Of a stretch of DNA of 64,000 nt, positions 45,508 to 57,313 are shown in pieces (within the stretch, counting starts at the first letter, position 1; each line of letters starts with the position of its first letter). Position numbers and translations under genes: made by a program. The stretch lies in contig OZ010795.1 in assembly GCA_963932465.1 (NCBI GenBank), forward strand, positions 479,436,806 through 479,500,805, given 5' to 3'. The DNA is from Maratus speciosus (taxonomy: Eukaryota; Arthropoda; Arachnida; Araneae; Salticidae). The notes beneath the pieces were generated by a model that worked only from the letters and a program-made list of their open reading frames with translations, was not told the origin of the DNA and searched no databases.

Positions 45508-46544
45508 TTCTTAAATATGAATTTTCATATATATTACTACATGATTGTAATAATAAAATAGACTTTGCCACATGACTTTAGTAGGAAAATATAAAATATA
45601 CTTTCATATAAAAATTTATCAAAAGCTCAAATTGTTGATTTTTCGTAGTATTTTAAATAATTTTTAGAGATGAATTCTATGTCTATTACTACTAACAATA
45701 AACATTTGATTGCTACAATAATCTAAAGTGTAATTTTCAGTAATATAAATAAATATGTAAAACTTAGGATAAAGTGGCAACATTACCACAATACAACATA
45801 ACCAACTAAATTAATGCAAATTTTGAATAAATCTGAAGAGCTATTAATCAAAGAATATCACCAAAAGGGTCTAAACGCATTGTTTACTAAAAATTTACCG
45901 AATTTAAAGAAACATGCAAAACAATAATTCTTACTTCATATTCTGAAGCACTCAGAACGAAATCTTTTAGTGTTCTTGGTGTGTCCATATTATCAAACAT
46001 GGTAATGAACACGGAATATTGATGATCGAGATCAGTATTTCACAACGGCACAAGTTTTTCAGACTTCTACGAGAATAGAAGCGGGTATAAGAGTTCTGGA
46101 AAAGGTTTCTGTAAATTTCAATCATATATTCAGCTTCTTGAAAATCTTCAATGATATCAACGTACTGACGCAATAAAAAATACATAAATTCTCGAAATTC
46201 CTCTATGGAAATCAAAAGCTAAGGCGTTGATTCAAAAAGTAATTGTACACAACGGATATAATCACACATCGAATTTTGCTCTCTCAACTGAAGATGTATG
46301 ACTTTTTGAAACTATTGTCAAGAATATAGAACGGCGAAAGTGCAGAAAATTGCAGAATTTCCTTATCTAAATATGATTCCAAAATTCCCTATAAACGCAA
46401 TTATTTTTAGAACTGTAACTTTCGGGTTTCGTACTTATCTAGAATGTGTAAATAAATAAAAGTGCCCAGTTAAACTGATGGCATTGAGCTCACAGGCTAT
46501 TGACACAAATTGTATATTGTACTCTTAATTAAAGAATAATACCC
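44544..46544. other. Intergenic; doubtful coding remnant at 45900-46215 (-)
   Basis: AT-rich with a T run at 45475-45502. On the minus strand, 45967-46215 is open and includes EEFREFMYFLLRQYVDIIED and AEYMIEIYRNLF. A second frame continues with MFDNMDTPRTLKDFVLSASE. The text looks protein-like and recalls parts of BTB/POZ proteins, but the segments are in the wrong order for that fold, so I do not assign it. Confidence 0.3.
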
Positions 46545-46985
46545 CTTAAAAAATAAATTAAGGGTGATAAGCCTCCGTTTCCCCCTTTATACTTAACCAA
46601 TGAACCTCCGAATCTAATCAGGGACGCACCTTATCAGAATAAACCGGCATACCAAATTGAAGCAAATCAGATAATTCTGAATGAAAAAACCATTTCGCTT
46701 AATTAAGGGTTATTAGCACCCCCCATTTCCCCCTTTATACTTAACAAATGAACCTTCAAATCTAATCAAGAAAAGCTCCTTATCATAATTAGAAAAAAAA
46801 TTGAAGAAAATTGGATAATTCTGCAAGAAAACCCATTTATTTAAATTAGGGGAGGGATTAGCCCCCCTTTTCCCCCCCCCTTCATAATTAACCAATGAAC
46901 CCCCAAAACTAATCAGGGAAGCGCCTAATCAGAATGATCCTAGAAACAGTTTTTGAAGCAAATTGGATATTTCTGTCAAGAGTTA
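46545..46985. repeat. Tandem array, ~147-bp unit, three copies
   Basis: AACCAATGAACC-type words lie at 46595, 46743 and 46890 (offsets 148 and 147). Units share CTAATCAGG, CCTTATCA and TTGGATAATTCTG words. The array ends in GAGTTATCGCGTTACGTACA, then an (ACAT)n microsatellite to about 47035. AGCTCACAGGC at 46488 and its inverse at 47088-47098 could be ends of an enclosing element. Confidence 0.65.
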
Positions 46986-47224
46986 TCGCGTTACGTACAT
47001 ACGTACATACATACGTACATACATACATACATACAGAAGTATTACGGGCACATTAGCTCCCAGGCGGGCACATTAGCTCCCAGGCTTTGATTGCCTGTGA
47101 GCTAAAAATTGTTGAATACATTACAAAAGATTTTCGATCAAGCTATAAATGACTATTCGTCGATAATAATAATAAACAGTTATGAACTGGTAAAAAGACT
47201 TAAAGAATTGAAAAAGTTATAACA

Positions 47225-47945
47225 TATATGATTTTGAGGATCTTTATAATAGTATAAACTTAGATAATTTGAAGCAAAAAGTTATTTATCTTTTCATGAA
47301 TTCTACAGAAAAGAATATTAGTAATGCCCACTGATTTATTTCATTTTGTTGTCTGCGAGAATTATCTATTTCAGGGGAAAAGATACATATAAATATGTGA
47401 GAGGTATTCCAATGGAGTGTAATTGCAGTTCCACCTTTGCAGATATTTATCTGTTTACATATGAAGCCGGATTATTGTTGAAAAAAGATTTAATATGTAG
47501 ATATATAGATGACATTTTGGTAGTTGAGTTGAATAACAAAAAAGAAATTTATCAATTTAAATGTTATCCAAGTACTTTAATTTAAAAAAGAGCTTCAGAA
47601 AATCAAAACACAGTCAAGTACTTGGATGCTAAATTAGAAATTACAAATGGAATTTTAGTTTAGTGTTTACGATAAAAGAAATTATTTTGATTTTGATACA
47701 ATAAAAATTTTTAATTTTAATAATAACGTGCGTGTTTCAATTTTCAGAAAAATATATTTAAAAGATTTCAACCGTATTGTAAATTTATGTTCGAATGTTG
47801 ATGAAATGGTTGGTGAAATTTTTCTCTTTTATATTAACGCCAGTAAACAAAATTACCCAATACAGTTTCTAAATGAATGAACTCGCAACTTTATCAAGAG
47901 TAAAAGCTATCGAAATAAAAGATTAGTTATTCGTGGTTTTCATTT
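47225..47945 (+). pseudogene. Penelope-like element reverse transcriptase remnant
   Basis: Three frame-shifted pieces read in order as a PLE-type RT: YDFEDLYNSINLDNLKQKV (from about 47227), then GIPMECNCSSTFADIYLFTYE at 47403 and the catalytic RYIDDILVV with YIDD at 47502-47513. Further on come KYLDAKLEI, YDKRNYFDFD and IVNLCSNVDEMV. These match the order of a large family of invertebrate RTs with GIPMG-NC and RYIDD boxes. Here the Gly after GIPM is Glu, and several stops and shifts are present. No GIY-YIG endonuclease part was found. It is a dead 5'-truncated fragment. Confidence 0.7.
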
Positions 47946-48224
47946 GATGGTTTCGGGTTGCTTTTCAGTTTTCAGTTTTCAGTTTATCATTTGTTTGGTT
48001 TTGGCACGTGAGGGGAAATGTTGCTCATATAAAACATGTTTAACCCCGCTGCGCAAGTCTTTAAACTTGGCGCCTGTCTTCACATTTTATTTTACTTAGT
48101 TATTCAAGTTTTGTTGCTTAATATTTTAATTACGTTTGTTAGATGATTTTCCCGGGTATTGAATTATCCGAAGTATGATTTATCAATATATATATATATG
48201 GTACGAGATTTTGTATAACACAAA
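47946..48224. other. Intergenic spacer
   Basis: No gene. TTTCAGT is repeated three times near 47974-47990, and (AT)n lies at 48187-48198. Confidence 0.5.
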
Positions 48225-49140
48225 TAAAAACTAGTATGCTGTGGCCATCATAAAACTTTCTTCTATATAAATCACGTCAATTAAATCATTTAAATAGTAC
48301 AAGAAATTACATCAATTTAGCACAAATTCATATCAAAGTATATTTGAATTTGAAGTTTAATGAAAATTAGTGCATTAGTTCTTACTATAGAGGAAATTCT
48401 AAAAAATGTAGCATAGTAGCGCCACATGTTGAGCGATTAACACCAAAACATAAGCAGCGATATTTGATATCAAGGTATATCTGAATCTGTAGTTTGATGA
48501 AAATTCGTGCGTCAGCTATTGAGATAGAGCTATGGTGGAAATTCTGAAAAATGCACCATAGCAGTGCCACCTGTTGGGCGATTTGCACCAAAACATAAGC
48601 AGCACTAATTCATATCAAGGTATACCTGAATATGAAGTTTGTTGAAAATCCAAGCATTAGTTCTTGAGATACAGCTATTGCGGAAATTGCAAAAAGTGCA
48701 GCATAGCAGCGCCACCTGTTGTGCGATTTCACCAAAATCTATAAAACTTCAACTGATGCATGTCAAGGACTAACAGAATCTGAGATTTGATGAAAATTCG
48801 TGCATTAGATCTGGAGATTAAGCTATTGTGGAAATCGTGAAAAATGTTGCATATCAGCATCATATATACCCACTGTTGAGCGATTTACATCAAAAACTAG
48901 TCAACACCAATTTATATCAGGGACTAACAGAATATAAATTTTTATTTAGTTCCGTGCATTAGTTCTTGAGATAGAGCGCCCACAAATGTTTTGTCACATA
49001 CAGACAGACTCACAGACCCACAGACAGACATTTTTTAAAAATACGTTTTTCGGAATCTCTGACCCCTAAACCTTGTAAATCCGTCGAAAATTCTCACGGA
49101 TCCAATACTTTCTTCTTGTAAAGATAAAAGAAAGTAAAAA
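48225..49140 (-). repeat. 145-bp-unit dispersed repeat, inverted copy
   Basis: It reads on the minus strand like 37830-38915. It begins with the same ACTAGTATG(C/T)TGTGGCCA end on the + strand at 48231 and ends at TACTTTCTTCTTGTAAAGAT near 49106-49125. Core CAGGTGGCGCTGC motifs (inverted) lie near 48420, 48563, 48709 and 48864, about 145 bp apart, so it has four units where the + copy has five. Confidence 0.75.
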
Positions 49141-49179
49141 CAAGTAATATAAAAATTTTGTTTTTAAAGTCAATTCCTA

Positions 49180-49559
49180 CACTGTAAAAAAAATCTTTAG
49201 TTCTACAGATGTAAAGTTACATGCTTACTAAACTTTCACCTGTAACTGTACGAAAAAAGCTGCAAATCTACAAAACTAGTTTTTGTAAAGCTACAAAAAT
49301 CTGTAACTTTACAAATGAATCTTCTAAAATTTCAGTAATCTTACTAAACTTTTATTTGTAACCCTGGCTGCAGTTACATGAAAAGTTCTCGGAATCCCAG
49401 TTTCCAAAAAAATTCTTAGTAACCTTACAGATTTTTTGATTTTCGGCGCAAAAGTGTGTCTGTTACATGAAATTTTCTTGTTGCCGTTACATGAAAAGTT
49501 CTAGGAATCCAAGTTTCCTAGAAAAACTTTAGTAACTTCACAGATTTTTTTTTACAGTG
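49180..49559 (+). mobile_element. 380-bp MITE, CACTGT family, with TA target duplication
   Basis: Ends CACTGTAAAAAAAATCT and AGATTTTTTTTTACAGTG are inverse copies. TA flanks both sides (49178-49179, 49560-49561). The flank reads GTCAATTCCTA / TACTTAGGTCA, and an uninterrupted paralogous site GTCAATTCCTACTTAGGTCA exists at about 55645-55665, which shows the exact insertion and the TA duplication. TA targeting indicates Tc1/mariner-type mobilisation. It encodes no protein. Confidence 0.88.
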
Positions 49560-50105
49560 TACTTAGGTCATCAAAGAAAAATTTAATATAACCCCTTAAG
49601 CTAATATTAGTTTTTGTTGTATTAAAATATCTCAATTCTTTGATTTTCTATAAGCCAGTAAACACTATTGGTTTACAATGGAAGTCTATGGGAATTTGGC
49701 GAAATCTTAGAGATTTTATATGTATTTAATATGTCATTGTGTAAGGCAAATAAAACTAATAATAGTGGTAGATTTCGGAATAAAAATTCCACGAAATTTA
49801 GAGTACTGCCTCCTTCTAAGTTTTTCACAATAAGATTTAATTACCCACTCTATATAAACAAATGTTTCTTGCATAATATCATATATAAAGATGTACAGTA
49901 CTTTGTTTGAATACAGTAGGCACCATTTCTATTATTTTCTATTTCAAACTAAGCACAAAGAAATTCTACTAAATAATCGGGAAATTTGAAAATTAGATAA
50001 GAAAGATTACTCCGTCTCGAGTAAGCGCAGGGTTCATTAATTATATTCAAAACATTGTTATACTCCAGACTTTGCGCCAAATATTGTAAAATTAATTGAC
50101 CTCTG
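49560..50105. other. Spacer between the two MITEs
   Basis: AT-rich. No gene recognised; the frame at 49668-49910 has no motif. Confidence 0.5.
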
Positions 50106-50492
50106 CACTGTAAAAAAAAATCTGTGAAGTTACTAAAGTTTTTCTAGGAAACTTGGATTCCTAGAACTTTTCATGTAACGGCAACAACAAAATTTCATGT
50201 AACAGACACACTTTTGCGCCGAAAATCAAAAAATCTGTAAGGTTACTAAGAATTTTTTTGGAAACTGGGATTCCGAGAACTTTTCATGTAACTGCAGCCA
50301 GGGTTACAAATAAAAGTTTAGTAAGATTACTGAAATTTTAGCAGATTCATTTGTAAAGTTACAGATTTTTAAAGTTACAGCTTTACCAAAACTAGTTTTG
50401 TAGATTTGCAGCTTTTTTCGTACAGTTACAGGTGAAAGTTTAGTAAGCATGTAACTTTAGATCTGTAGAACTACAGATTTTTTTTTACAGTG
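50106..50492 (-). mobile_element. 387-bp MITE, CACTGT family, opposite orientation
   Basis: It is the inverse of 49180-49559 along its whole length (GTTTTTCTAGGAAACTTGGA and TGCAGCCAGGGTTAC occur in matching order). TG flanks both sides. Together with the first copy it forms a 1.3-kb inverted-repeat structure with a 546-bp spacer. Confidence 0.88.
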
Positions 50493-51439
50493 TGAGTATT
50501 GCTTCTACAAGGCCACATTTCTACCTCTCTCTGATAATGTTACTATTTTTTAACAAGAACTTATTTTGTCCCCAAATAATGTAACACATATAGAAATCCA
50601 AATACTTGGTATAACAATTATAAGAAGAACTCTCATTAAAAACAAATTACTTTATAATAGTATTTTTATTTTATTTTATTTTATTTTATTTATTGGTACA
50701 TAAATTCAAAAAAGAACCCTCATTAAAACAAATTACTGTATAATAGTATTTTTATTTTATTTTATTTCATTTATTTATATTGAATAACGCTAATGTATTA
50801 ATTATATAAATAAAGGACTGAAGATATATGTGACTCACTTTGAATGACACGTTTATATTGTGTTTTAAATATTTCTAAAAATGTGTTAAATTTCGATATT
50901 TTATGATAATGATAGTGAAAAATTTTTATTGTATTTGATTTAAATTAGAACACGAATTAGCTTACTTGGAAGGCAACTTTTCAAAATACTTTAGGTGACG
51001 TTGTTATGATGAATTTTATGTATTAAATTAAATACAAAGTCGTAACTTTTTGAATCAATTACAAAGTAATTTCCATTCTTTCAGGCATAAAAATTGCAGT
51101 AATTCAGATTTTAAAAAAGATCATTTTTTCTTTTCTAAAAAACATCATTCAAATCATTATGAATGTGACATGCGAGCAATAAAAATATTATATGTATACG
51201 TCAAATTGAAACTATTTCTGCTATTTTTAGGAATGAATTTGATTGACTGCAACAAATACTTTCCAAACTGCAGTTCGTTTTAATTTCATCCATTTTTGTT
51301 ACATGTATGTGACTTAAAGTCGAAATAAAATAATCGAATTTCCTTTTATTTTAAAAAAGATAATAAGAGAATTTACTGAACCTATATACTCTCATATTAG
51401 ATCAATATTTTACAGTTCAATACGGAATTTCGTTGGGGA
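50493..51439. other. Intergenic; ~86-bp tandem duplication
   Basis: Around 50630-50780 the words CTCATTAAAAACAAATTACT and TATAATAGTATTTTTATTTT recur with an offset of about 83-86 bp, each followed by (TTTTA)n. No gene. Confidence 0.5.
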
Positions 51440-52260
51440 AAAATGTTTGCATCACATTACGGTAGGATTACATTCATAGAGTCTTGAGATTAGAAGGGAT
51501 TAGACTGAAATATAAAATTTTAATACACAAATTCAAAAAATATCTTATGAGAAATATTAAGTATTAAAATATGAAATACATATATGTTGTTGTAATATGG
51601 AACATAAAAATATAAGGATCAAAATATAAATATATAAAAATTAGAAATCATATACTTGAACTTTACATCGATATTTTTCAATTCATTACCGATTTTAACT
51701 GAAATAAAAATATTTCGTTGTATGTATCTTTACGAAATGATTACATTAATAAAATGTAGAGATTAGAAGGCAATAGACAGAAATATAAAAATATACTAAA
51801 AGTTTTAAATATATATATACCAAAAGAAATGTAAAATTATAAAAATTATGTAATTGTAATATTTAATACAAAGTTTGAATAAAATATAAATATTTAAAAT
51901 ATATATAATACTATAAATGTACTAAAATAATTTTCAGAAATATTGCACTTCAACAATTTATCGATATTTTTCATGGAATACATTTCTTGGTATCGCACTT
52001 TACGATAGGATTAAAATTATAAAATAAAGAGATTAGAATACATTAAATTTAAATATAAAAAAATAATAAGAGAATTCTAAAAATGTAGGAAATGAAATGT
52101 CAGGAAAAAATAAAAAAAGAAGAAAAATACAACAAAGTGATAAAATAAAAGTTGAAAATGAAATATAGAAATATAAGATAAATGAAAAAATAAATATAAG
52201 AATTACGTAAATAAAAAATATAATAGAATTTCCATAATACATATACTTAAACAATATAAA
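51440..52260. repeat. Tandem array, ~271-bp unit, three copies
   Basis: GAGATTAGAA recurs at 51486, 51759 and 52029 (offsets 273 and 270), each after TTACG(A/G)...GATTAC/GATTAA words and followed by ATATAAA runs. Diverged, AT-rich, non-coding. Confidence 0.6.
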
Positions 52261-52456
52261 ACTTTACAGTGTTTTAATTCAATTTCAGTTAATTATTTAA
52301 TTGAATCAGTCTTTTGTAGTTTAACACAGATTTAAGCTACATAAAATTATTTAATCGTATGTTAGAGCGCAGAATTACACCCATAAAGTGAGAGGATTTG
52401 AATGGCTTAAGCTGACGTCCAATTACAAGGAACATTTTTTTTTTCTTTTCTTTCTT

Positions 52457-52490
<34 letters not shown>

Positions 52491-52865
52491 ACGACTAATA
52501 CATATGAGAATTGATAAAATTCAACTCCCTACCATACCCTCACACATTTGCTTTATCCCTAGAATCATTAAGCTAATAATGTTAAATGAGAATTAATATT
52601 GTTATCATTTTAGAATCAATAACCAAATATTACTTACATAAAGATTTAACTTCCATAATCTGTAACCAAAGGCTGATTTACAGTTACTTAATTCATAATA
52701 AATAGTTTAGTTAATAAATCGCAATAAAATAGGTATAAAAAGCCATAATTTGCATTAGTTTAACAACAAACATAACACAATTCGCATCTATATATTATAT
52801 CTACGGCAATTCCATAGCAAGAGACTTCCACTTTAAATGGTAGATAGAGTACTGATAGAGTACTT
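52261..52865. other. Intergenic AT-rich DNA
   Basis: No gene. T-rich run at 52435-52489. Confidence 0.5.
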
Positions 52866-53067
52866 TTTATACAGGATGTTCACTCTCAACGGTGTCCAAT
52901 GACAAGTTTCTAAACCGTTAATCATAGACATATAATTCCAATTACAAAAATGTTTTAAATGAGGTAAAAAATTATTTTAAAAGTCGTTTTGATCAACAAA
53001 ACATTTTTTTTTAAAGTTACGAAATTTAAATTTTTATACGCTCTCCCGGTCCAATATTCAGTAAAAA
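52866..53067 (+). repeat. CTCTCAACGGTGTCCAATG repeat, copy 1
   Basis: TACAGGATGTTCACTCTCAA, TGTCCAATG, CCAATTACAAAAATGTTTTA and AATTTAAATTTTTA occur in the same order at 60390-60610. The start TACAGGATGTTC resembles the ends of common arthropod Tc1/mariner-related elements. In both places it immediately precedes a copy of the CACTAA-TIR transposon or its disrupted edge. Confidence 0.55.
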
Positions 53068-53528
53068 ATTTCCTATTACACTAACAAGTAAAACAAAAAA
53101 ATGCCCCATTCATCTAATATTAAAATTGACAGAGTAATTAAACTTTGAATTGCATGACTTATACCATTTTTTCTGCATCTGAGCAGAGATGAGTTGGGCC
53201 ATGCTTCGAGAGATCGTACACAAAGCGTATTAGAAGTGTATATTTCGCGTGTACATTTCTGCATTGCAGTCGAAGGGAATCATGTCGAGCAAGTTTTAAA
53301 ATAACTTTATTTTTTTTTTGTTAATTAAGTTTTAGATTAGATAATCTAATAGCATATGAAAATAGGTATCATTTGTAAAGAATTGCGACTGTTGCTGTTC
53401 TCATTTCATTTAACAAAAATTCTGTTATTTTTAACTTATATTTTTAACATAAACTGTATATTTTTCTTTAACATTTCAAAATGAAAATAGATTTAAAATT
53501 TAGTTTGTAATGATAATTTTACTCTCAA

Positions 53529-53585
<57 letters not shown>

Positions 53586-53745
53586 CTGACAATTATTTAC
53601 ATTTCTAGTAAATTTGTGAATGATCCTATTTCGCAGCAAAAAAGGATGCTTCAAATTTAAGCAGCTGTTAACTCGGTCAGTTTTAATCGTAGAAGAATAG
53701 GACCTTTTTTTTTTTTTTTGTCTTACTTCTTAGTGAACGGGATAA
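53068..53745 (+). mobile_element. DNA transposon remnant with CACTAA(C/G)AAGTAA TIRs
   Basis: The left end CACTAACAAGTAAAACAAAA and, on the opposite strand, the right end CACTAAGAAGTAAGACAAAA are inverse copies that continue imperfectly for 60 bp or more (ATTAAAATTGAC, GAGTAA). A second copy, inverted, lies at 61540-62145. Inside is a short transposase-like frame. A run of 50 T (53531-53580) interrupts the right half. Confidence 0.65.
53158..53304 (+). pseudogene. Transposase C-terminal remnant
   Basis: One frame runs from after a TGA (53155-53157) to TAA at 53302-53304. It reads FFLHLSRDELGHASRDRT, then VHFCIAVEGNHVEQVLK. The ending (basic helix, then G/N-H-(V/F)-E-x-(V/L)-L and stop) recalls the C-termini of IS630/Tc1-related and DUF4817-associated transposases. 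The sister copy at 61994-62071 keeps LGH-S-SRDRTQS with substitutions that mostly preserve the frame, which supports a coding ancestor. No catalytic Asp was found; only the tail survives. Confidence 0.4.
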
Positions 53746-55134
53746 CTTATGGGAACCGTACCTTACAGGGAAACGTATAACATACTGCGATCGGCAGTTT
53801 CCCCCTAAACAGTAGAAACCCATACGACAGAACATGGCGATTTCTCTTAGTTAAATTAGATACGTACAGAAAAAAAAAGCAATTTAACAAATTACAACGA
53901 CCATTTGGAAAATGATTTTTTTAAAAGAGTAAAATTTAAGACATAAAAAATCGCACGGAGTTGATCCTACATTACGTCCGCCATGAATTAAACATTAATA
54001 GTGTTCTTGCACGTAAAAATTCCAAGAGACAAAATCTCCTGCGACTCGGTCAGATTTCCTGAAACTTAAAGTATTATCCACCTGAAACTTACGTATTATC
54101 CACGCATTTAATTCGCTGTTCGGGAAGAGGCTTTTCTATCGTAGAAATCTGACGACCAATTTTAAATGAAATTTCATTCTTTAACATCCCACAATATTAC
54201 TTTTTACACCGTCCTATAGAGAAAAAAAAATGTTCTTTTAAATGCAATTTGTTTGAAAGCTGTATCTCAATTTGTTTTTGAGTTATTAATTTTTTTGGTA
54301 GTTTTTATGACTTTTTTGTTATAGTGGCAACAGAAGGTATCCATCTCTGTTGAAATTAAAGGGAAATACAGATTACTGTATAGACCAATCAGAAAACGAA
54401 TAAAATGCAGATTGAACCAATCAAAAGCTTCAGATATGCTTTTGATTTCCTACCCTGACGAGGACAATAACCATTTATCCAGATGGTTAATAAACAAATA
54501 TATCATTAGCTTCGCGATAATAGTAAGCTCGCCCAATGTGTCCAAAACCCTCTCGATCAATCAAATATTACTGTTTATATGATTATATATTTTTAATATA
54601 TGAAAATTTAATAATATTAAAACGATCCAAATTAATTCCTTAATGCGAATTTATTTATTTATTTATTTTGTTATAAAAATATGTTTGTGAATAATTCAAA
54701 TTATTAACTTAAAAACATGAGTTATTTATAAAAAATGAAATTTCGAAGCATTTTCTGGTTAAACAAAAATACTTCAAAAATTAAAATTCATTTTTTTCTT
54801 CATATATAATTGTTACAGCAAGGCATGACAATTTAAAAAATCATAATTTATACAAATCTGTTTTCAATAAAAAACTAGAATTAACGATCGAATTTGTAAG
54901 CAATGCGTCGTATGGATTTTAAAATCTTTTATTCTCTCTCTCTCTCTCTCTCTGACCTTTTTTTTTTTTTTTTTTTTTTTTTTGACTGAAAAATTTTATG
55001 CTGAATAAATTTACTGGTATCTTTATAAACAATAAGCTAAGTTGTTCTTTTTAGAAAAATAGCTTTTTAATAATTTTCAAAATTCATCACAAATAGATTG
55101 TTATTTTATTTATCTCTTTATTCCTTTTCTTTTT
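53746..55134. other. Intergenic; simple repeats
   Basis: No gene is supported. (CT)n at 54935-54953 is followed by a run of T at 54959-54983. Confidence 0.5.
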
Positions 55135-56000
55135 ACCCGACTGAAAAGAAGGGTTGTGTGTTTCACGCGTATCTGTGTATGTGGATTTCTTTATACCCTC
55201 GAAACATCCCAACGGCTGGATGGATTTTAATGAATGGGGTCTCTTTCAATTCGTCTTAACGGCCCGACGGTTATAGGCTAGGTTTTGTTTTATAAATTCA
55301 AAATGGCGGCCGTAAAATACAAAATGGCAGTAGAAGCGAAAAAAAATTACGCACCCTATTGAGTGGCCTATCATTGGATAGGTCTTTCCAAATGAAGACG
55401 ATGTTTCATTAACTATTTTACAGTCAGAAGCTCCGTTAAAATATTATACAACCTAGAAGTTGTGTATGTAGGATCTTTAGCTTTACTGCAACTCTAACCA
55501 TCACAGACATCTATAGACCTCATCAAAACAGTGTTTATAGATACGAACTAACAATTAAACACAACTTAAAAGTCATCAATACAAGTAAACAAAAATATAG
55601 GAAAGTAATATAAACAAGTAATATAAAAAAAAATATTTTAAGTCAATTCCTACTTAGGTCAATAAGAGATTTTTTTTCTCCCATTCTTCTTTCCTGTTGA
55701 GTGGCGCTTAAAATGCCTTGATCAAGAAGAGTGCTCCCTCGATTATTGAAAATTAATTAATTAAATTTAATTAATGAATTAAGATTTGAAAAAAAACTGG
55801 ATTAACATCAAGTATCATCCACTACAAGTTTTAAAAAATTTATTTGAGCTAGATTGAATGAATAATAAGTATTTTATTAACGATTGAAAATTTGAACAAG
55901 ATATATATAGCGAGAGTGTGGGCTAATAGTAGGAATTGAAAAAAAATTGTTTCACATTGATGAGAAATAATTAATTAGTTCGCTTTTTACGCAGTCGGGT
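55135..56000. mobile_element. Non-autonomous TIR element with ACCCGACTG ends
   Basis: The left end ACCCGACTGAAAAGAAGGGT and right end CAGTCGGGT are inverse. The interior has CCCTCGAAACATCCCAACGG, then CTGGATGGATTTTAATGAAT, a text I recall from similar repeats in many arthropods. Its right third contains the uninterrupted site GTCAATTCCTACTTAGGTCA, the paralogous empty site of the MITE at 49180. No transposase was found. Target duplication is masked by T runs on both sides. Confidence 0.6.
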
Positions 56001-57313
56001 TTTTTGATTTTTTAAATTTAATTGTTTATTAACTAACTCAAAAATTTTTATTAATAATTTTATGATGCATTTTCGAAAGTTATAAAAATTTATATGCTTT
56101 TACTTAAAAAAAAAATATTCCTGAAGTCTAAAATTTCAAAAAAAAATTAATAATTCTTAATTATTACATCTGAAAATGTTTTTATAATGTACTTCGCACT
56201 TGTTTATTAAATGCATAATGTAGTTCACATATTTTTCAAATTCTGTGATACAACAGTAAAGCCGGCCAGAAAGGGGGTAGGGTAGATATTATGGTCCCGG
56301 GTCCTGTACTTACAGGTGCCTCCAATCAGGCTAAAATACCCCCCTTCAACAATGGGAAAATTTTTGATGCATTCACGGACTCATTTTCAAACGTAAAAGC
56401 ATAAAATTTCCATACGATAAGTGATTTAGAATAGAATAGCGTTTTTCCGTTTTTATAAATGTTTCATGAGTTATAAGTCACAACAACCTTTTTCGGACTG
56501 TAGTGTCCAGAAAGTCGTAACGCCAATTTTGTCATTATTGTTTGAAAGACCCTTTGTATTTATCAAAAATGGCAAACTTTATTCGATTTTATAGTTTTTG
56601 TATAACAGCACCTGCCTATTTCAAGATTAAATTCGACTTCTTGAATGTATCAGAAAATAACCAATTTGGGTTTGACAATTGCTTTTTATTAATCTCCCAA
56701 GTTAGGTTTTAGAAAAGTAGATAACTTTCACGTGTAGCATTATTTATTTATTTATTTATTTATTTAGTGAATATTTATTAATTTAGTCAGTACTGAATAT
56801 TAAAAAAATGACATAATAATGGGTTATCTAATCTTTCTCATGAAAAATTCAAAAATGTAAACTTAAAAATATCTGTGTTGGTTAAAGATATTTTTCTTTA
56901 TTTAAAATATTTAAAATGTGCATTAATTAAAAATAAATTTGACTCGTTTATCAAACTTATAAGAAATTGCATAGAGTAAAATCTGTGTAACAATCATCTG
57001 CCTTAAAAAAAATTACATGGTCTTGATTAAAAGAATCAAATACCATTACAGTAAAATCTGTGAAAACAAAACTTTCATAGAATTGAATCCTGACTTAGAG
57101 AAGAAATTTTCATTGCTCTGATGAAAAGAATGCTGCTGTATATTTATACTTGTGAGATGGTAACCTATCTAAAAGAGAATTTTTTGCTGTCTCATGCAAT
57201 TCAGTCTTAGCAAATTTGATTGTATAAATAATATGTTATGGTAAAAACCTGTTTAAAATGGAATATTCCCGAGTAATTTGAGATTCAATATTAGCATTTT
57301 ACTGTATAGTGCA
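56001..57313. other. Intergenic
   Basis: No gene. A GC-richer patch AAAGCCGGCCAGAAAGGGGG lies near 56259 and (TTTA)n at 56740-56766. Confidence 0.5.

Noticed and set aside
45967..46215. BTB domain joined by a 9-kb intron to a BACK-like scrap at 36389
   Set aside because: Both matches are loose, segment order at 45.9-46.2 kb is wrong for BTB, and many elements lie between.
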